Shown here one piece after another: positions 19,005 through 28,599 of a DNA stretch of 64,000 nt; the first letter of the stretch is position 1, and the number at the start of each line of letters is the position of its first letter. Source of the stretch: Rhodobacteraceae bacterium CCMM004 (GTDB lineage: Bacteria > Pseudomonadota > Alphaproteobacteria > Rhodobacterales > Rhodobacteraceae). The notes under the pieces were generated by a model. That model was not told the origin of the DNA, ran no database searches, and saw nothing but the letters and a program-made list of their open reading frames with translations. The stretch is from positions 124,001 through 188,000 of the forward strand of contig RZWH01000003.1 of assembly GCA_004005435.1 (NCBI GenBank), given 5' to 3'. Both the position numbers and the translations under genes were made by a program.

Positions 19005-20411
19005 ATGAGCAAATCCGACATGTTGAAGACCATCAAGGACGAGGACGTCGAATATGTCGACATCCGCTTCACCGACCCGCGCGGCAAGTTGCAGCACGTG
19101 ACGGTCCTCGCCGACCAGGTGGATGAGGATTTCCTCGACGAAGGCTTCATGTTCGACGGTTCGTCCATCGCCGGCTGGAAGTCCATCGACCAGTCCGACA
19201 TGAAGCTGATGCCCGACACCGCGTCGGCCTATCTCGACCCGTTCTACGCGGAAAAGACGCTGGCCGTGCACTGCACCGTGCTGGAGCCCGACACCAACGA
19301 GCGCTACGAGCGCGACCCCCGCGGGACTGCCCGCAACGCCGAGGAATACCTCAAGTCCACCGGCATCGGCGACGTGGCCTATTTCGGCCCCGAGGCCGAG
19401 TTCTTTCTGTTCGACAACGTCCGCTACTCCACCTCGATGAACAAGGTGTCCTACGAGGTCGATGCTATCGACGCGTCGTGGAACACCGACACCGAGTACG
19501 AGATGGGCAACATGGGCCACCGCCCCGGGATCAAGGGCGGCTATTTCCCCGTGGGTCCGGTGGACGACGGCCAGGACATCCGCTCCGAGATGCTGTCGAC
19601 GATGAAGCGCATGGGCATGAAGGTCGACAAGCACCACCATGAGGTGGCGTCGTGCCAGCACGAGCTGGGCCTGATCTTCAGCAGCCTGACTGACCAGGGC
19701 GACCACCTGCAGAAGTACAAGTACGTCATCCACCAGGTCGCACACGCCTACGGCAAGTCAGCCACCTTCATGCCCAAGCCCATCGCGGGCGACAACGGCA
19801 CGGGGATGCACGTCAACATGTCGATCTGGAAGGACGGCAAGCCGCTCTTTGCCGGCGACAAGTATGCCGACCTCTCCGACGAGGCGCTCTACTACATCGG
19901 CGGCATCCTCAAGCACGCCAAGGCGCTCAACGCCTTCACCAACCCGTCCACCAACTCCTACAAGCGTTTGATCCCGGGCTTCGAGGCGCCGGTGCTGCGC
20001 GCCTACTCGGCCCGCAACCGCTCGGGCTGCGTCCGGATCCCGTGGACCGAAAGCCCCAAGGCCAAGCGTGTCGAGGCCCGCTTCCCCGATCCCTCGGCCA
20101 ACCCCTATCTGTGCTTCGCGGCGTTGCTGATGGCCGGGATCGACGGGATCAAGAACAAGATCCATCCCGGCGAGGCGATGGACAAGGACCTGTACGACCT
20201 GCCGCCCGAAGAGCTGGCCGACATCCCCACCGTCTGCGCGTCGCTGCGCGAGGCGATGGAGGAGCTGGAGAAGGACATGGACTTCCTCCTGGCCGGAGAC
20301 GTGTTCACCCGCGACCAGATCGAGGGCTACATGGACCTCAAGTGGGAAGAGATCTACGCCTACGAGCACACGCCGCACCCGATGGAGTTCAAGATGTACT
20401 ATAGCTGCTGA
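19005..20411 (+). CDS. glnA: Glutamine synthetase, type I
   Basis: A 468 aa GSI-beta subunit that makes glutamine from glutamate, ammonia and ATP as a dodecamer. It shows [10 protein letters not shown] (residues 47-56), the active-site GPEAEFFLF, the [19 protein letters not shown]-binding motif, [16 protein letters not shown], and the adenylylation site in [10 protein letters not shown] with Tyr397 in the canonical position. Activity should therefore be tuned by GlnE adenylylation as well as by PII. It is followed by a strong intrinsic terminator at 20440-20465. Confidence 0.98.
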   Translation: MSKSDMLKTIKDEDVEYVDIRFTDPRGKLQHVTVLADQVDEDFLDEGFMFDGSSIAGWKSIDQSDMKLMPDTASAYLDPFYAEKTLAVHCTVLEPDTNERYERDPRGTARNAEEYLKSTGIGDVAYFGPEAEFFLFDNVRYSTSMNKVSYEVDAIDASWNTDTEYEMGNMGHRPGIKGGYFPVGPVDDGQDIRSEMLSTMKRMGMKVDKHHHEVASCQHELGLIFSSLTDQGDHLQKYKYVIHQVAHAYGKSATFMPKPIAGDNGTGMHVNMSIWKDGKPLFAGDKYADLSDEALYYIGGILKHAKALNAFTNPSTNSYKRLIPGFEAPVLRAYSARNRSGCVRIPWTESPKAKRVEARFPDPSANPYLCFAALLMAGIDGIKNKIHPGEAMDKDLYDLPPEELADIPTVCASLREAMEELEKDMDFLLAGDVFTRDQIEGYMDLKWEEIYAYEHTPHPMEFKMYYSC

Positions 20412-20439
20412 CCCTCGCGACGGCGCGATGGACGGTCGA

Positions 20440-20465
20440 GGGGCGCCCTGCCGGGGCGCCCCTTT
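20440..20465 (+). terminator. Rho-independent terminator of glnBA
   Basis: A nine-base G/C stem (GGGGCGCCC at 20440-20448 with GGGCGCCCC at 20454-20462) closes a five-base loop TGCCG and is followed by TTT and then TTTC a few bases on. It lies 28 bases past the glnA stop codon. Confidence 0.85.
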
Positions 20466-20895
20466 CGCATTTCTCAGAGCCATGACGGCTCACCCATGGG
20501 TTGAACAAGAGCGACGCTTTCGGTCCGACCCCTGCAGGATTCAGCTTTTGGATGCATCCCGCACGGCCCCTCCGGGCCCCCTTGGGTGATTCGCACCGGC
20601 GGCGTTCGGACCCTCGGGCCCGTCTCGGGCCGCCGCGGGGCGCACATCGCCACGGTATTCCATTGGATCCCGCAAACGCCTGATTTCCGGCGTGCCAGCG
20701 CTTGGGAACCTGTCTTTTGGGTCAGGTTCTCTGCAAAGGGCCAGATATTGAGAACGTTACGTCACCCCTGAAATATACAACTTGAGATTGCCCTTAATTT
20801 GGTCCGAATTCGCCGCCTCGGTCGCCACAACTGCCTCAATCCGACCTCATTTCGTGGCCATGTTTGCTCCCGCAGAGCGAGAGAGGAACTCGGTG
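20466..20895. other. Long intergenic region after glnA, no gene seen
   Basis: No ORF here has credible composition or a ribosome-binding site. The first half is GC-rich with scattered G/C repeats. The second half is unusually A/T-rich for this genome and holds an inverted repeat at 20706-20729. TTGAGA (20748) and TATACA (20774) resemble -35/-10 boxes but are 20 bases apart, too wide to trust. A small RNA or long leader of the next gene is possible but not shown. Confidence 0.5.
20706..20729. promoter_or_regulatory. Inverted repeat, possible operator or RNA stem
   Basis: GAACCTG at 20706-20712 and CAGGTTC at 20723-20729 form perfect seven-base arms around a T-rich ten-base spacer, about 170 bases before the next start codon. 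The ten-base spacing would suit a dimeric regulator or a stem-loop. Confidence 0.35.
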
Positions 20896-21825
20896 ATGCC
20901 CGAACGCTATGAAGAGACCGTCGCCAAGATCGACTACGAAGGCCGCGTGGATCTCAACCTCCCGGCCATGGCCCTCCCCCTGGGCGCGATGCTGGAGCGC
21001 AAAGGGTTCGACTTCGATGTAACCGGCACCGTCGCAGATGCGGAGTTGCAGTTCATCAGCCGCAGCCTGATCGTCACCGTGCTGCGCGACCCCGAGAACG
21101 ACGCCCGAATCTGCGTCTCGGCCGAGAGCCCGATCGGCGCCGGCAGTTCCCGCGAACTGTCCCGCCACAGGTTCAAGGCCTGCGCGGCGGCGGTGCGCCA
21201 CTTTATCTTCAACCTCCCCGCCGAGCGGGTGACGTGGAAGCACAAGGGCCGCACCTACATCACCGCCGCGGGCAAGGAGATCACGACCGAGCCCACCCCG
21301 GTGCGCCGCCCCACCCTGGCCCACGTGCCCCATGCCGTCGCCAACCGTCCGCATCCCGGTGTGTCGGTGTCGCCCGACGACCTGGTCTTCGACATCGCCC
21401 AGACCGAGCGCGAGACCCGGGGCGATGCCCCCGCCGATCTGCTGGACGAGATCCGGTCCGACTTCCGCGCCGCCGAGGCCGCCGAGGAGCACGGCCAGGG
21501 GTGGGTCGAGCGGATCTGGGACGGCGACGCCGCCCCAGAGCGCACGGTGTCGGAAAAGCTGACCGTTTACACGATGAACACCATCCTGATGGTCATCTCG
21601 CTGCCCGTGGGCCTGGCGGTCATGGCGTTCAACCTGCTGTGCGGCGGGTCGATGAAGAACACCGCCCGCGCCCTGGGTCTGACCGGTGCCGCCATCGGGA
21701 TCAGCGCGAGCCCCTCCCTGGCTCTCGGCGGCATGGTCGAGGCGCTGCCGCCCCTGACCGAGACCCTGTCGGCGGTCACGCGGTCGGCTCTGCCCCTGGC
21801 GCAGTCGGTGCTGTCCATGTTCTGA
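20896..21825 (+). CDS. Unrecognised protein with C-terminal membrane segments
   Basis: A 309 aa protein that I cannot name. Residues 1-130 look like a compact soluble alpha/beta domain (KIDYEGRVDLNLPAMALPLG, then LIVTVLRDPENDARICVSAESP). A proline-rich and charged linker spans about 130-215, and the last 90 residues contain one clear membrane helix (TILMVISLPVGLAVMAFNLL) and a second weaker one (LGLTGAAIGISASPSLAL). ATG at 20896 is chosen because a GAGAGGAA ribosome-binding site lies just upstream; the longer frame from 20782 lacks one. Its 3' end overlaps the convergent DUF3445 gene by 50 bases, an unusual arrangement. Confidence 0.65.
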   Translation: MPERYEETVAKIDYEGRVDLNLPAMALPLGAMLERKGFDFDVTGTVADAELQFISRSLIVTVLRDPENDARICVSAESPIGAGSSRELSRHRFKACAAAVRHFIFNLPAERVTWKHKGRTYITAAGKEITTEPTPVRRPTLAHVPHAVANRPHPGVSVSPDDLVFDIAQTERETRGDAPADLLDEIRSDFRAAEAAEEHGQGWVERIWDGDAAPERTVSEKLTVYTMNTILMVISLPVGLAVMAFNLLCGGSMKNTARALGLTGAAIGISASPSLALGGMVEALPPLTETLSAVTRSALPLAQSVLSMF

Positions 21826-22546
21826 CCCCTGCGGGGATCACGGTGGTGTGGATCGAAAACACCACCGCCCCCGTTTCCGGCAGGCGCCGCACCACCTGGC
21901 GCTCCGATCTGACATAGCGGGCGTCCAAGGGCTCTTCCTTGGGCGCCTTTTCGCTGCGGGGTTGGTGCAGGGCCGGGTCGGCATAGGCCAGCCGGTTGTG
22001 CCGCACCAGCGGCCGACCCACCCGCACCCCGTCGAAGAGCCGCTGCACCCGCCGCGCCACGTCCGCGTCGTAGGACGCCACCGGGCCGTGGATCGCCGAC
22101 AGAGGGCGGCCGATCTTTTCGCTCAGGGTCCAGCTCGCCGGAAAGCACAGGACGGCCGCGATCAACACGTGCTGTGCGGCACCCGGCGCCTTGTCGAGGA
22201 GGCAGAGGTCGGACTGGGTGAGCCGCCCGGCCGCCGCCATGGGATCGGCGCCGTCGAGCGGGATCTCGGCCCCGTCGGCCCGCCGCAGCCCGCCGGGACT
22301 GCGGCCGGTCCCGGGCTGCGCCGCCACGTCGGCGGCGACCTCCCGCAGCAGCTCTTGCGCGGCGGCGTCCGCCCCCGGCATAGCCGCGATCACCTCGGAC
22401 CTGCGGGTGCGGATCAGCCGGTCGCGCAGGTCCATCTGCGCGGCAAAGGCCCCGTCCACCGGCAACCATGGGCCGGTCAGCGGCCGGATGCCCGGCAGCG
22501 GGCCGGTGAAGAAATCGCCCGGCAGCCCGTCTTGCAAGATCGCCAT
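21776..22546 (-). CDS. DUF3445 haem-dependent oxidative N-demethylase-like protein
   Basis: A 256 aa protein of the DUF3445 family (PF11927). The family includes the haem-binding subunit of dimethylamine monooxygenase (DmmA) and related oxidative N-demethylases of marine bacteria. The conserved VLCFPASWTLSEKIGRPLSAIHGPV block lies near residue 130, and an arginine-rich C-terminal region (ARYVRSERQVVRRLPETGAVVFSIHT) is also typical. No dmmB/dmmC partner genes are nearby, so this may be a stand-alone paralogue with another substrate. It is divergent from dddP across about 135 bases and overlaps the neighbouring + strand gene tail-to-tail. An ATG at 22552 is also possible. Confidence 0.75.
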   Translation of the reverse strand: MAILQDGLPGDFFTGPLPGIRPLTGPWLPVDGAFAAQMDLRDRLIRTRRSEVIAAMPGADAAAQELLREVAADVAAQPGTGRSPGGLRRADGAEIPLDGADPMAAAGRLTQSDLCLLDKAPGAAQHVLIAAVLCFPASWTLSEKIGRPLSAIHGPVASYDADVARRVQRLFDGVRVGRPLVRHNRLAYADPALHQPRSEKAPKEEPLDARYVRSERQVVRRLPETGAVVFSIHTTVIPAGVRTWTAPTAPGAEPTA

Positions 22547-22681
22547 GCCCATGGCCTAGCCCGGTCAGCGGCCCCCGCACCAGCCCGAAACGGCGCACCG
22601 ACGTCGCAAACGTGCCGGACCGGCGGTCACGCGGCGGGCACCCTCGCCGCATCAGATCGGCCCGCCCAGGAGGTTCCGCCC

Positions 22682-24007
22682 ATGACCACCGGCTTCCGCC
22701 CCGCGCGCAAGATCGACCCGACCCGCGGCGCCGCACTGGGCGACAACACGCCCAACGATGCCGACCGGATCGAGATCGGTCCCACGCAGCTGGCCTTCGC
22801 GGAATGGGCCGCTGCGGGCCTGGCCCTGCCCGATCTTCAGGAGATGCGGCGCTATCGCTGGGCGCGGCTGACCGATCATGTGGTCGCCCGGGACTATGCC
22901 GGACTGTTGATGTTCGATCCGCTCAACATCCGCTACGCGACCGACTCCACCAACATGCAGCTTTGGAACGCGCACAACCCATTCCGCGCGGTTCTGCTCT
23001 GCGCCGATGGGCATATGGTGATCTGGGAGTACAAGAACGCGCCGTTCCTGTCGTCGTTCAACCCTCTGGTGCGCGAGGTCCTGTCCGGCGCGTCGATGTA
23101 TTACTTCGCCACCGGCGACTGCGGCGAGGCGGCCGCCGAACGCTTCGCTGCGGAGGTCGCGGACGTCCTGGCCGCCCATGCCGGCGGCAATCGCCGGCTC
23201 GCCGTGGACAAGATCATGGTGGCCGGCTATCGCGCGCTGACCGCCCTGGGGCTGGACATCCGCGAGGGCGAGGAGGTGACCGAGCGCGCCCGCGCGGTAA
23301 AGGGTCCCGACGAGATCCGGGCAATGCGCTGTGCCCACCATGCCTGCGAGCGGGCGGTCGAGGCCATGCACGCCGCCTGCATCCCCGGACAGAGCGAGGA
23401 CGGCGTGTGGTCGGTGCTTCACGCCGAGAACATCCGCCGCGGCGGCGAGTGGATCGAGACGCGCCTGCTGGCGTCCGGGCCGCGCACCAATCCGTGGTTC
23501 CAGGAATGCGGTCCCCGGATCGTCCGAGAGAACGAGATCGTGAGCTGGGACAGCGACCTGATCGGCGCCTACGGCATCTGCATCGACATCTCGCGGAGCT
23601 GGTGGATCGGCCCCGGTCAGCCGCGGCCCGACATGATCGAGGCGATGCGGGTCGCGCACGAACACATCGCCCACAACATGTCGATGCTGCGGCCCGGCGT
23701 GACGGTGCCCGAGCTCATCGCGGGATGCCACGTCCTGCCCGAAAAATACCAGGCGCAGAAGTATTCCTGCCTGATGCACGGGGTCGGTCTGTGCGACGAA
23801 TGGCCCAGCGTGCCCTATGCCGACCGCTATGTCCCCGGCAGCTTCGAGGTCGCGCTGGAGCCGGGGATGGTGCTGTGCGTCGAGGCGCTGGTGGGCGAGG
23901 TCGGCGGGGATTTCTCGATCAAGCTGGAGGACCAGGTTCTAATCACCGAGGACGGCCACGAGAACCTGACCGCCTATCCCTTCGACCCCGCGCTCATGGG
24001 GGCGTAG
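22682..24007 (+). CDS. dddP: DMSP lyase DddP (M24 metallopeptidase fold)
   Basis: A 441 aa cytoplasmic enzyme that cleaves dimethylsulfoniopropionate to dimethyl sulfide and acrylate. It opens with RKIDPTRGAALGDN and ENIRRGGEWIETRLLASGPR, which are typical of DddP rather than of peptidases. The six metal ligands described for Ruegeria lacuscaerulensis DddP all align at a constant offset of five: Asp290, Asp292, Asp302, His366, Glu401 and Glu416. The proposed catalytic Tyr361 and Asp372 (YSCLMHGVGLCDEW) are there too. A perfect AGGAGG ribosome-binding site with an eight-base spacer fixes the ATG at 22682. No other ddd gene or acrylate pathway gene is adjacent. Confidence 0.93.
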   Translation: MTTGFRPARKIDPTRGAALGDNTPNDADRIEIGPTQLAFAEWAAAGLALPDLQEMRRYRWARLTDHVVARDYAGLLMFDPLNIRYATDSTNMQLWNAHNPFRAVLLCADGHMVIWEYKNAPFLSSFNPLVREVLSGASMYYFATGDCGEAAAERFAAEVADVLAAHAGGNRRLAVDKIMVAGYRALTALGLDIREGEEVTERARAVKGPDEIRAMRCAHHACERAVEAMHAACIPGQSEDGVWSVLHAENIRRGGEWIETRLLASGPRTNPWFQECGPRIVRENEIVSWDSDLIGAYGICIDISRSWWIGPGQPRPDMIEAMRVAHEHIAHNMSMLRPGVTVPELIAGCHVLPEKYQAQKYSCLMHGVGLCDEWPSVPYADRYVPGSFEVALEPGMVLCVEALVGEVGGDFSIKLEDQVLITEDGHENLTAYPFDPALMGA

Positions 24008-24055
24008 ACGATCCTTCGACGAAGGATCGTCTGGCGATTTTTCGACGAAAAATCG
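24007..24055. repeat. Double palindrome element, copy E
   Basis: Two stems each close the same three-base centre GAC. The first is at 24007-24031 (arms GACGATCCTTC and GAAGGATCGTC) and the second at 24035-24055 (arms CGATTTTTC and GAAAAATCG). It begins at the last base of the dddP stop codon and ends five bases from the convergent aroG stop. The second stem brings a T-rich arm in both directions, so it may work as a bidirectional terminator. Confidence 0.85.
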
Positions 24056-24059
24056 TGCC

Positions 24060-25427
24060 CTAGCCTGCCGCGGCCTGCCTCTGGGGCCGCCGGTCGCTCA
24101 GCTCTTCGGCGACGAGGAAGGCCAGTTCGAGCGCCTGGCTGGCGTTCAGCCGCGGGTCGCAGGCGGTGTGGTAGCGGTCGCTCAGATCCTCGTCCGTCAC
24201 CGCGCGGACGCCGCCGGTGCATTCGGTCACGTCCTTGCCCGTCATCTCGAAATGCACGCCGCCCGGCACGGTGCCCTCGGCGTTGTGGACAGCAAAGAAC
24301 TCCTGCACCTCCCGCAGAACGCTGTCGAAGGGCCGCGTTTTGTAGCCCGAGGCGGACTTGATCGTGTTGCCGTGCATCGGGTCGCAGGACCACACCACCT
24401 CGGCCCCCTCCTCGGCCACGGCGCGGATCAGCCGCGGCAGGTGGTCGCCCACCGTCCCCGCCCCGAACCGCGCGATCAGCGTCAGGCGGCCGGGCAGGTT
24501 GTCGGGGTTCAGCGTGGCCATCAGCCGCTTGAGATCGTCCACCTCGATCGACGGCCCGCATTTCAGGCCGATGGGGTTCGACACGCCCTTGCAGAACGTC
24601 ACGTGCGCGCCATCGGGCTGGCGCGTCCGGTCGCCGATCCAGATCATGTGCCCCGATCCGGCGATGGTCTGGCCTGAGGTGCTGTCGACCCGGCACAGCG
24701 CCTGCTCATACTCCAACAGCAGCGCCTCGTGGCTGGTGTAGAAGTCGACCGTGGCCAACTCGTGATTGGTCTCGCCCGTTAGCCCCGCTGCGGACATGAA
24801 ATCGAGCGAGTCCTGGATGCGGTCGGCCATGTCGCGATACTGCTCGGCCTCTTCGCGGTCGGTGAAGCCCAGGGTCCAAGCATGGACCCGGTGCACGTCG
24901 GCAAAGCCACCCTTGGAGAACGCGCGCAGCAGGTTCAGCGTCGCGGCGGCCTGGGTATAGGCCTCCAGCATCCGCTGGGGATCGGGCTCGCGCGCCTCGG
25001 GCGTGAAGTCGAAGCCGTTGACGATGTCGCCGCGGTAGGAGGGCAACTCGGTGTCGCCCTTGACCTCGACCGGGGCCGAGCGCGGTTTGGCGAACTGGCC
25101 GGCCATGCGCCCGACCTTCACCGTCGGCACTTTGGCCCCGTAGGTCAGGACCATGGCCATCTGCAACATCACCTTGAACGTGTCGCGGATGGTGTCGGCG
25201 GAGAACTCCGCAAAGCTCTCGGCGCAGTCGCCCCCCTGCAACAGGAACGCCCGACCGGCCGCCACCTCGGCCAACTCGGCCCGCAGCGTCCGCGCCTCGC
25301 CGGCAAAGACCAGCGGCGGGAACCGGCTCAGGCGATCCTCGACGCCGGACAGCGCCGCCGCGTCCCCATACTCGGGCATCTGGATCCGCGGCTGTTGGCG
25401 CCAGTCGGTTTTCTGCCACTTGGTCAT
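24060..25427 (-). CDS. aroG: Class II 3-deoxy-7-phosphoheptulonate (DAHP) synthase
   Basis: A 455 aa plant/Mycobacterium-type DAHP synthase, which joins phosphoenolpyruvate and erythrose 4-phosphate in the first step of aromatic amino acid synthesis. The metal-binding cysteine is in [10 protein letters not shown] (residues about 72-81). [30 protein letters not shown], the SCDPMHGNT metal motif and the C-terminal [21 protein letters not shown] are all present. ATG at 25427 gives the normal family start ([10 protein letters not shown]). The gene is single, divergent from the GlxA-type regulator and convergent with dddP. Confidence 0.96.
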   Translation of the reverse strand: MTKWQKTDWRQQPRIQMPEYGDAAALSGVEDRLSRFPPLVFAGEARTLRAELAEVAAGRAFLLQGGDCAESFAEFSADTIRDTFKVMLQMAMVLTYGAKVPTVKVGRMAGQFAKPRSAPVEVKGDTELPSYRGDIVNGFDFTPEAREPDPQRMLEAYTQAAATLNLLRAFSKGGFADVHRVHAWTLGFTDREEAEQYRDMADRIQDSLDFMSAAGLTGETNHELATVDFYTSHEALLLEYEQALCRVDSTSGQTIAGSGHMIWIGDRTRQPDGAHVTFCKGVSNPIGLKCGPSIEVDDLKRLMATLNPDNLPGRLTLIARFGAGTVGDHLPRLIRAVAEEGAEVVWSCDPMHGNTIKSASGYKTRPFDSVLREVQEFFAVHNAEGTVPGGVHFEMTGKDVTECTGGVRAVTDEDLSDRYHTACDPRLNASQALELAFLVAEELSDRRPQRQAAAG

Positions 25428-25623
25428 CGCCCTCGACACTCCTGTTCGTCGTCCTGTCCGTTCGCTTCGGGCGGCGATCATAGGCAGGGCCAGGGGGCTT
25501 GGAAACCGCAAAAACCCACGGGGGGTTACCGCTCGCATCGGCCCCGGAAGCGGGCCTGCCTTGCGCGCAAGGGCCAAAGGTGGTTCCGTCCCAGACAGGC
25601 GGCGGATCTCCGAGGTGGTCGAG

Positions 25624-26619
25624 GTGAGTCGGGACAACGGGCAATCGGGGGGGGACGCGCAGCCGCGCCGCGTCGTGTTCGTGTTGCTGGAGGCGTTTTC
25701 GCTCCATTGCTTCGCCTCGGCGCTGGACTCCTTGCGCATCTCCAACCGGATGGCGGGCCGCACCCTCTATACTTGGCGGCTGTTGTCGGAGACCGGCGCG
25801 CCGGTGGCCTGTTCGGCCGGGGCGACGTTCCAGGCCGACGGCGGGCTGGACGAGTTGACCCGCGACGACATGGTGCTGGTTTGCGGCGGCCTGGACATCC
25901 AGCGAACGACGACGCGGCCGATCCTGAACTGGCTGCGCCGCGAGGCGCGCCGGGGCGTCACCCTGGGCGGGCTCTGCACCGCGGCCTACTCGCTGGCCAA
26001 GGCGGGGCTCCTCGACGGGCGCAAGGCGACGATCCATTGGGAGAACCAGGACAGCTTTGCCGAGGATTTCCCTGACGTGACGCTGACCAAGTCGATCTTC
26101 GTCATGGACGGCAACCGCTACACCACCGCGGGCGGCACCGCGTCGATCGACCTGATGCTCAAGATCATCGCCAGCGACCATGGCGAGGAGCTGGCCAACC
26201 TCGTCGCCGATCAGTTGATCTACTCCGCCATCCGCTCGGACCAGGACACCCAGAGGCTGAGCGTTCCCACCCGGATCGGCGTCCGCCACCCCAAGCTGAG
26301 CCGCGTCATCCAGATGATGGAGGCCAATATCGAAGAGCCGATCAGCCCCTCGATTCTGGCGCGCGACGTGGGCATGTCCACGCGGCAGCTCGAACGGCTG
26401 TTCCGCCGCTATCTCAACCGCAGCCCCAAGCGCTATTACATGGAGTTGCGCCTGCAAAAGGCGCGCAACCTGTTGATGCAGACGGACATGAGCGTGATCA
26501 ACGTGGCGCTCGCGTGCGGATTCGCCTCCCCCTCGCATTTTTCGAAATGCTACCGGGCCCACTACGACACCACCCCCTACCGCGAGCGCGGGGCCCAGGC
26601 CGTGCGCGTTCCGGGCTGA
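25624..26619 (+). CDS. GlxA family transcriptional regulator (DJ-1/PfpI + AraC HTH)
   Basis: A 331 aa DNA-binding regulator. Residues about 15-190 are a DJ-1/PfpI-like sensory domain with a Cys at the nucleophile-elbow position ([15 protein letters not shown]). Residues about 225-325 are a double helix-turn-helix AraC domain ([21 protein letters not shown], then [20 protein letters not shown]). Relatives such as GbdR control choline, glycine betaine or carnitine catabolism, so a methylated-onium signal is plausible but not shown. The start is taken as GTG at 25624, with a GAGG box eight bases upstream; GTG at 25615 is equally in frame. Its target is unknown; dddP is 1.6 kb away. Confidence 0.85.
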   Translation: MSRDNGQSGGDAQPRRVVFVLLEAFSLHCFASALDSLRISNRMAGRTLYTWRLLSETGAPVACSAGATFQADGGLDELTRDDMVLVCGGLDIQRTTTRPILNWLRREARRGVTLGGLCTAAYSLAKAGLLDGRKATIHWENQDSFAEDFPDVTLTKSIFVMDGNRYTTAGGTASIDLMLKIIASDHGEELANLVADQLIYSAIRSDQDTQRLSVPTRIGVRHPKLSRVIQMMEANIEEPISPSILARDVGMSTRQLERLFRRYLNRSPKRYYMELRLQKARNLLMQTDMSVINVALACGFASPSHFSKCYRAHYDTTPYRERGAQAVRVPG

Positions 26620-26631
26620 GCCCCGCGAGGC

Positions 26632-27372
26632 TCACCCGTAGCGATCGACGAAGTTGCGCAGGATCAGGGGCGGCCAGCGGCTGTCCACGGCGCGGACGCG
26701 CGCCTCCAGCGCCTCCGCCTCCTCGGGAGGGAAGTAGCCGCGGTCGCGATAGACGCCGATGCGGACGGCAAAGCCGTCGCCGTCGCCCTCGGGGTGGAAC
26801 TGCGTGGCATAGACGTTCCGGCCGTATCGGATCATCTGAAACGGGCACGGGTCCGAGGCCACCAGATGGGTGCAGCCGGGAGGCAGCGCCTCCACCGCCT
26901 CCTTATGGCCCACCAGAGCGGCAAAGCGCTCGGGAAGCCCGGCGAGCAACGGGTCGGCGGCGCCGTCGGGGGTCAACCGGCAGTCCGACGCGCCCACGGG
27001 CTCGCCATACCGCCCCTTGCCCACCGGCGCGCCCAGATGCGCGCCCAACACGCCGATGCCGTAGCAGCAGCCGAGATAGGGCATATCCTCGCCCACGATC
27101 CGCGGCATGAGCGCCATCACCGCGGCCTCGATCCGTGCCTCCTCGGCCGGTTTCTCGTCCGGCGGATCGCTGACGCAGCCCGGACCGCCGCCGACGATTA
27201 CGCCCGCATAAAGGTCGAGCTCGGCCGGGTCGGGGGCCGGATCGCGGCACAGGTCGACCCGGCGCACCCGGTCCTCGGCCAGCCCGCCATGGCGCAAGAT
27301 CGCGGCGAACTCGTCGTCCGCCGCCTCCCGTTCGGGGCGGAGCTGGACGACCAGAAAGGGGCGGTCGCTCAC
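26632..27372 (-). CDS. Class I glutamine amidotransferase (GMP synthase-like)
   Basis: A 246 aa protein with a GATase1 fold. The nucleophile elbow is MPYLGCCYGIGVLGAHLG near residue 100, and the catalytic His-Glu pair is in YATQFHPEGDG near 195. There is no synthetase domain, so it either transfers ammonia to an unknown partner or hydrolyses a gamma-glutamyl compound. It starts at a GTG overlapping the TGA of the upstream M20 amidohydrolase gene (GTGA), so the two are translated together and probably act on related amides. It converges on the regulator gene 12 bases away. Confidence 0.82.
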   Translation of the reverse strand: MSDRPFLVVQLRPEREAADDEFAAILRHGGLAEDRVRRVDLCRDPAPDPAELDLYAGVIVGGGPGCVSDPPDEKPAEEARIEAAVMALMPRIVGEDMPYLGCCYGIGVLGAHLGAPVGKGRYGEPVGASDCRLTPDGAADPLLAGLPERFAALVGHKEAVEALPPGCTHLVASDPCPFQMIRYGRNVYATQFHPEGDGDGFAVRIGVYRDRGYFPPEEAEALEARVRAVDSRWPPLILRNFVDRYG

Positions 27373-28532
27373 GCCGCGGGCAGCCGCCGCTCGACCAACT
27401 CGGCCCACCAGGAACAGCCGGCCGGGATCGCCTCGTCATTGAAGTCGTATTCGGGGTGATGGACCGGAGCAGTGTCGCCGTTGCCGATCAGGATATAGGC
27501 CCCCGGCCGCGATTCGAGCATGTAGGCAAAGTCCTCGCCCCCCATGACCAGGGGCGCCTCGTCGCAGTCGCCCGCGACCGCGCGGGCGGCATCGGCGGCA
27601 TGGTCGGTCTCGGCGTCGTGGTTCTCCATCACCGGATAGTTGCGCTTGTAGTCGATGGCGGCCTCGGCGCCGTAGGCGGCGGCGGTGTGGCGCACCAGGG
27701 TGTCGAAACGCTCGGCCACACGGTCGCGCACCTCGGCGTCGAGCGTGCGCACCGTGCCCTTGAGCCGCACCGACTGCGGGATCACGTTGAACGCGGTCGA
27801 CGAGGTTTCGAAGCTGGTGACCGAAACAACCGCCTGGAGCACCGGATCGACGTTGCGCGAGACGATAGACTGGGCCGCGACCACCACGTGGGCGGCGGCA
27901 ACGGTGGGGTCGATCGCGATCTGCGGCTTGGCCGCGTGGCCGCCCTTACCGGTGATGGTCACGTCGAACTCGTCGGTGGCGGCAAAGAACGGGCCAGGCC
28001 GGATCGCGAAGGTGCCCACGGGACGCCCGGGCCAGTTGTGCATCCCATAGACCTCTTGGATGCCCCAGCGCTCCATCATGCCGTCGTCGACCATGACCTT
28101 GCCGCCGCCGCCGCCCTCTTCGGCGGGTTGGAAGATGACCACGGCGGTGCCGTCGAAGTTGCGGGTCTCGGCCAGATACTTGGCCGCGCCCAGCAGCATC
28201 GCCGTGTGGCCGTCGTGGCCGCAGGCGTGCATCACGCCCGGCGTGTCCGAGGCATGCTCCAGCCCCGTCGCCTCGGGGATCGGGAGCGCATCCATGTCGG
28301 CGCGCAGGCCAATCACACGCCCAGACGTGTCGCTACGGCCCTTGATCACGCCGACGACGCCGGTGCGCCCGATCCCCTCGACCACCTCGTCGCAACCGAA
28401 GTCGCGCAGCTTCTCCGCGACCTTGGCCGAGGTGCGGTGGGTGTCGAACAACAGTTCGGGATGGCGGTGCAGATCGCGGCGCCACTCGGTGATTTCAGGG
28501 AGCCATTCGGCGAAACGGTTCTTGGCGGGCAT
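27369..28532 (-). CDS. M20 family amidohydrolase (hippurate hydrolase-like)
   Basis: A 387 aa zinc-dependent amidohydrolase of the M20D group, which removes acyl groups from N-acyl amino acids (hippurate, N-acetyl or indole-amino acid conjugates). The metal-binding motifs are GLRADMDALPI, MHACGHDGHTAMLLG and FQPAEEGGGGGKVMV. A dimerisation domain with KGGHAAKPQIAIDP follows, and MGGEDFAYMLE supplies a late ligand. Without a signal peptide it should be cytoplasmic. It is coupled to the downstream amidotransferase-like gene. The substrate is not determined. Confidence 0.88.
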   Translation of the reverse strand: MPAKNRFAEWLPEITEWRRDLHRHPELLFDTHRTSAKVAEKLRDFGCDEVVEGIGRTGVVGVIKGRSDTSGRVIGLRADMDALPIPEATGLEHASDTPGVMHACGHDGHTAMLLGAAKYLAETRNFDGTAVVIFQPAEEGGGGGKVMVDDGMMERWGIQEVYGMHNWPGRPVGTFAIRPGPFFAATDEFDVTITGKGGHAAKPQIAIDPTVAAAHVVVAAQSIVSRNVDPVLQAVVSVTSFETSSTAFNVIPQSVRLKGTVRTLDAEVRDRVAERFDTLVRHTAAAYGAEAAIDYKRNYPVMENHDAETDHAADAARAVAGDCDEAPLVMGGEDFAYMLESRPGAYILIGNGDTAPVHHPEYDFNDEAIPAGCSWWAELVERRLPAA

Positions 28533-28599
28533 GGGGACGGCCTCGAAATGGGATGATTGCCCGCAAGGTGTGGCGCCGGCGCCCGGAGGTCAAGACCGC

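Noticed and set aside
20748-20779. TTGAGA and TATACA as a promoter for the unknown membrane protein
   Set aside because: The two boxes are 20 bases apart, outside the usual 16-18, so they are not listed as a promoter.
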